Origin: Bacillota bacterium
Lineage (GTDB): Bacteria; Bacillota_E; Sulfobacillia; Sulfobacillales; Sulfobacillaceae
Direction of reading: 5' to 3'
Assembly: GCA_021802375.1 (NCBI GenBank)
Contig: JAKAAL010000058.1
Location: forward strand, 2,923 to 11,617
Length of the DNA: 8,695 nucleotides
Shown here piece after piece: positions 5,811 through 8,695 of the stretch. The position numbers were made by a program, and so were the translations under genes. Below the pieces are notes generated by a model. The model was not told the DNA's origin, did not search any database, and saw only the letters and a list, made by a program, of their open reading frames with translations. The number at the start of each line of letters is the position of its first letter. The stretch's first letter is position 1.

Positions 5811-6777
5811 CACGGTTCCGCGCGTACTTGGCATAGACACCAGCGCTTATACGACCTCACTAGCCGTCGTCAACGGAGGGCGGGTCGAATGGGAGGCCCG
5901 TGAAGTACTTCTGGTGCCACCTGGTCATCGCGGACTAAGGCCGAGTGATGCAGTCTTCCAGCACGTAAGGAGCCTTCCCGAGCTTTATGCGCGATGCGAA
6001 ACCGAGACCAACGGGGTGGCGTTTCGGGCTGTAGCGGCATCCACCCAGCCGCGGCCGGTTCCGGACTCCTACCTGCCTCCTTTTGTAGCCGGAACCTCAG
6101 CGGCCAAGGTTATTGCCCAGTCTTTAAAGATTCCCTTATTCCGCACGACGCATCAAGAAGGGCATATCCGAGCCGGCCTCTACGGCGAAGAGAACGCGTT
6201 TGGAGCACATTTTCACGTACTCCACATTTCGGGAGGCACCACCGAGCTTTTGCGTGTGACTCGTGTGGGCCCTGGGCGCTTCGATGTCGTCCGGGTAGGG
6301 GGTAGTGACGACCTATTTGCGGGACAGTTTATCGACCGGGTCGGGGTGGCCCTCGGGCTCCCTTTCCCAGCGGGAAAGGCTCTCCAAGAGCTGGCCAGTG
6401 AGAGTCGGAATCCGGTGGCGCTGCCGACGGTCTCACCACGGCAGAACAAGGATGGGGTATGGACCAGTTTCTCGGGTCTTACTACGGCAGCCGAGCGTTC
6501 CATCCTTCAGCACGATGCCAAAGACGTGGCACGAGGAGTCGAAATGGCGCTGAGCCGGACTCTGATCGCACTGGTCCTAAAAGGGATGCTACCCGGACCC
6601 CTCTTGGTTGTCGGGGGGGTCGCGGCCAATCGCCAATTGCGTGACGACTGTGTCACCCAGCTTAACGCTCAGCAGGGATGGCGGGTACGCTTTGGGACGC
6701 CAGAATTGAGTCGGGATAATGCGGTAGGCGTCGCCTTGATTGGATGGGATCGACTCACCGCGAGTGAGGGAGGATAA
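5785..6777 (+). CDS. TsaD/Kae1-like (peptidase M22 family) paralogue
   Basis: This gene encodes about 330 residues of the ASKHA-fold TsaD/Kae1 family. True TsaD transfers the threonylcarbamoyl group in tRNA t6A synthesis. Counting from the GTG at 5785, the protein has VLGIDTSAYTTSLAVV (15-30), the metal-binding HQEGH (123-127), ISGGTTELL (148-156), a DDLFAGQFIDRVG stretch (175-187), FSGLTTA (229-235), GGVAANRQLR (277-286) and SRDNAVG (309-315) with the expected Asp-Asn. These parallel the TsaD motifs, so the metal site looks intact, but SGGHT has become SGGTT and the GEAFD stretch is GQFID. Sequences of this kind in the nusB-folD interval of Clostridia are usually annotated as glycoprotease and appear distinct from the housekeeping TsaD. 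The start is uncertain. GTG 5785 touches GGAGG (5780-5784) with no spacer, and in-frame ATGs at 5767, 5743 and 5737 have no clear ribosome site. All choices overlap nusB, which suggests coupling. The function is not established. Confidence 0.82.
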   Translation: MIRIGTRRNTVPRVLGIDTSAYTTSLAVVNGGRVEWEAREVLLVPPGHRGLRPSDAVFQHVRSLPELYARCETETNGVAFRAVAASTQPRPVPDSYLPPFVAGTSAAKVIAQSLKIPLFRTTHQEGHIRAGLYGEENAFGAHFHVLHISGGTTELLRVTRVGPGRFDVVRVGGSDDLFAGQFIDRVGVALGLPFPAGKALQELASESRNPVALPTVSPRQNKDGVWTSFSGLTTAAERSILQHDAKDVARGVEMALSRTLIALVLKGMLPGPLLVVGGVAANRQLRDDCVTQLNAQQGWRVRFGTPELSRDNAVGVALIGWDRLTASEGG

Positions 6778-6779
6778 AG

Positions 6780-7634
6780 ATGTCGCAAATTCTCGATGGG
6801 AAAGTAGTGAGCGCCCAAGTACGGACAGAGGTTCGGGAAAAAGTCGCGAACTATCGGGAACGGACCGGGAAGCAGCCGGGTCTCACCGTGATTTTGGTGG
6901 GGGATGATCCGGCATCGGCGATTTATGTCGCGAGCAAAGAAAGAGCGTGTCATGAGGTGGGCATTAGTTCACGCACCGTGCGTTTGGCCAGCACCGCGAC
7001 TACGGAGGATGTGGTCCGCGCGGTGATGACGGCCAATCAGGATCCCACTGTGCATGGAATTTTAGTGCAAATGCCGCTGCCATCCGGGGTTAATGGTCAA
7101 CAAGTACTCGAGGCGCTCGACCCGGCCAAAGATGTTGACGGACTGACTACCCATAGTCAAGGATTGCTGGCCAAAGGCTCGCCAGGGCTTTACCCTTGCA
7201 CCCCATTTGGGGTGCTCCGGCTATTAGACTATTATGAGATCCCGATCCGGGGCAAACGGGCGCTAATCATTGGTCGTAGCGTCCTCGTCGGACGTCCCAT
7301 GGGACTGTTGTTGCTGGGGCGTGATGCCACCGTGACCTTTGCCCATTCCCAGACCAGAGATCTGCCCCAGTTAATCAATGATGCGGAAATTTTGGTTGCA
7401 GCCCTAGGTCGTCCGAAGATGATTCAGGGCGATTGGATTCGGCCGGGAACGGTAGTGGTGGATGTTGGAATTAATCGGCAGGGCAAGAAAGTGGTGGGTG
7501 ACGTGGATTTTCAAGAGGCTCAAGAGAAAGCGGCTTGGATTACGCCGGTACCCGGTGGAGTGGGACTGATGACCGTATCCATGTTGCTCGAAAATACCTG
7601 GCAAGCGTTCTTTAGCCGCGAAGGTGCGCAATGA
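6780..7634 (+). CDS. folD: Bifunctional methylene-THF dehydrogenase / methenyl-THF cyclohydrolase
   Basis: FolD (284 residues) interconverts 5,10-methylene-, 5,10-methenyl- and 10-formyl-tetrahydrofolate in the cytosol with NADP(H), supplying one-carbon units for purines and formyl-Met. The catalytic Tyr49 and Lys53 lie in GDDPASAIYVASK (41-53). Gln97 lies in HGILVQMPLP (92-101), and Asp120 in KDVDGL (117-122). The nucleotide-binding loop reads GRSVLVGRP (165-173) and the C-terminal signature PVPGGVGLMTVSML (256-269) is intact. Length is normal. The ATG follows the upstream stop by 2 bases, and its ribosome site GGGAGG (6768-6773) lies inside the end of the TsaD-like gene. The stop shares ATGA with xseA. 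A folate enzyme in the same window as a formaldehyde-dehydrogenase-like gene is probably coincidence, since FolD belongs to the conserved operon. Confidence 0.96.
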   Translation: MSQILDGKVVSAQVRTEVREKVANYRERTGKQPGLTVILVGDDPASAIYVASKERACHEVGISSRTVRLASTATTEDVVRAVMTANQDPTVHGILVQMPLPSGVNGQQVLEALDPAKDVDGLTTHSQGLLAKGSPGLYPCTPFGVLRLLDYYEIPIRGKRALIIGRSVLVGRPMGLLLLGRDATVTFAHSQTRDLPQLINDAEILVAALGRPKMIQGDWIRPGTVVVDVGINRQGKKVVGDVDFQEAQEKAAWITPVPGGVGLMTVSMLLENTWQAFFSREGAQ

Positions 7635-8689
7635 TCCAGGGCAACCCAGTGTTGCGGGTAAGTCAATTGGTACAGGCCATTCGGCAACTGGTGGAGGGGG
7701 TGCCGGGTTGGCAAAAAGTCTGGGTCGAGGCGGAATTGTCGGGGGTGAAGCGCCATACTTCCGGGCACTGGTACTTTACCTTAAAAGATGATCAAGCGCA
7801 GTTACGCGCGGTGATGTTCCGACGTGACGCGGTGGGACTGGCAATGCCGCTTAGAGATGGGATGCAGGTTCAAGTGTTAGGACGGGTAGGCGTATTTGAA
7901 CGGGATGGTCAGACCCAATTTTATGTGAGCGCAGTGCGCGACATCGGCATGGGTCGCGCACAACAGGTGCTAGAGCAACTGACCCAACGACTCGCGGCGG
8001 AAGGGGTGTTCTCTCGGCCCAAACGCATGGTGCCACGCCTGCCTCGCGCCATAGGGGTGATCACCTCGGAGACCGGTGCCGCGCGGCGCGACATAGAGGC
8101 AGTGATTGCGCGGCGGTATCCCGGAATGCCGGTGAGACTGTATCCGGTTGTGGTTCAGGGGGAGATTGCACCCGCGGCGGTTGCGGCGGCTCTACTTAGT
8201 GTCTCGGCGTCTGACGTGGATGTGGTCATTGTGGGCCGGGGCGGTGGATCAAAAGAAGACCTCAGTGCGTTTAATGATGAACGGGTCGTGCGTGCCGTGG
8301 TCCAGTGTGCGGTTCCAGTGATTTCGGCCGTCGGACACGAAATCGACACCACCTTAGTCGATTTGGCCGCGGATTTACGGGCGGCCACACCATCGGCGGC
8401 CGCGGAACTAGCGGTACCCGAACACGACCGCCTATTGGCCTGGCAAACTACGCTCTGGCAGCGTTCGGAGACGGCCGTGCGGCAGCGACTGCAATGGGAA
8501 GCTCGGCGGCTATCGGGATGGATCGAGCACGGGGTGTTACGACGACCCGACCAATTGGTCCGAGAGAGTCGAGTCCATCTCGACCGTCTCGGAGAGCGGG
8601 CGGATCGAGCCTGGGAAGCCGAGACCAGCACCCAACGCCATCGATGGGAACGCATTCAAGCCGTTCCCGGCCGAATCCAATCGCCCTGA
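7631..8689 (+). CDS. xseA: Exonuclease VII large subunit, apparently cut short near its C-terminus
   Basis: XseA is the catalytic subunit of exonuclease VII, which with XseB degrades single-stranded DNA from both ends in repair. The OB-fold domain occupies about residues 7-103 (VWVEAELSGVKRHTSGHWYF at 30-49). The catalytic domain follows with GVITSETGAARRDI (142-155), VGRGGGSKEDLSAFNDE (201-217), ISAVGHEIDTTLVDLAADLR (231-250) and TPSAAAELAVP (253-263). A charged helical region follows from about 264. The reading frame ends at TGA 8687-8689 after 352 residues, against roughly 390-460 in characterised XseA, and stops with RIQSP. Relatives continue as SPL, then a short stretch and RGY. Adding one C to the CCC run at 8684-8686 would read SPLNH to the window end, so a frameshift or a sequence error is likely. 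The start overlaps the folD stop by ATGA. The second position after GGGSKED is Ser212, where Trp is common in the family. Confidence 0.88.
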   Translation: MIQGNPVLRVSQLVQAIRQLVEGVPGWQKVWVEAELSGVKRHTSGHWYFTLKDDQAQLRAVMFRRDAVGLAMPLRDGMQVQVLGRVGVFERDGQTQFYVSAVRDIGMGRAQQVLEQLTQRLAAEGVFSRPKRMVPRLPRAIGVITSETGAARRDIEAVIARRYPGMPVRLYPVVVQGEIAPAAVAAALLSVSASDVDVVIVGRGGGSKEDLSAFNDERVVRAVVQCAVPVISAVGHEIDTTLVDLAADLRAATPSAAAELAVPEHDRLLAWQTTLWQRSETAVRQRLQWEARRLSGWIEHGVLRRPDQLVRESRVHLDRLGERADRAWEAETSTQRHRWERIQAVPGRIQSP

Positions 8690-8695
8690 ATCATC

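Noticed and set aside
8155..8655. 166-codon minus-strand open frame opposite xseA
   Set aside because: It is a shadow of GC-rich xseA codons, is dominated by Arg/Ser/Thr, has no recognisable motif, and the sense frame carries clear XseA signatures.

Overview
The window looks like a moderately GC-rich bacterial chromosome of the Bacillota. The strongest clue is the plus-strand run accC, an Asp23/Gls24-family gene (YqhY type), nusB, a TsaD/Kae1-like paralogue, folD and xseA. This is a variant of the Bacillus/Clostridia acc-yqhY-nusB-folD-xseA housekeeping cluster. The extra TsaD-like gene between nusB and folD fits clostridial lineages, and an acidophilic or thermophilic group such as Sulfobacillus or Thermaerobacter is my best guess. 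That guess comes from gene order and protein style only.

Layout. Bases 1-59 hold a short open tail, probably the 3' end of an upstream plus-strand gene that shares an ATGA with the next start. Bases 56-1186 encode a PucR/CdaR-type regulator. It converges, with only 2 bp between the stops, on a minus-strand pair: an aquaporin-type MIP channel (1189-2001) and, upstream of it in transcription order, a zinc- and NAD-dependent dehydrogenase of the glutathione-independent formaldehyde dehydrogenase type (2104-3237). Between these two lies a perfect 12-bp inverted repeat with a 3-base centre. A 391-bp divergent region (3238-3628) separates the dehydrogenase from accC and contains a candidate promoter for each side. 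The remainder (3629-8689) is one tightly packed plus-strand operon with gaps of 18 bp or less, or overlaps.

How the genes fit together. AccC supplies the biotin carboxylase step of fatty-acid synthesis, and the YqhY-type protein is linked to acetyl-CoA carboxylase homeostasis in Bacillus. NusB acts in rRNA antitermination, FolD in one-carbon folate metabolism, and XseA is the large subunit of exonuclease VII. The accessory part joins a formaldehyde-dehydrogenase-like enzyme with a small-solute channel.

Most notable points: xseA stops at a CCC run exactly where a one-base gain would restore the SPL element of the family; accC has no accB in front of it and an unusual Arg at a normally His position; a TsaD paralogue sits inside the operon with an awkward start; and a palindrome overlaps a plausible promoter of the channel gene. 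I see no clearly undescribed system, CRISPR array, insertion sequence, tRNA or rRNA.
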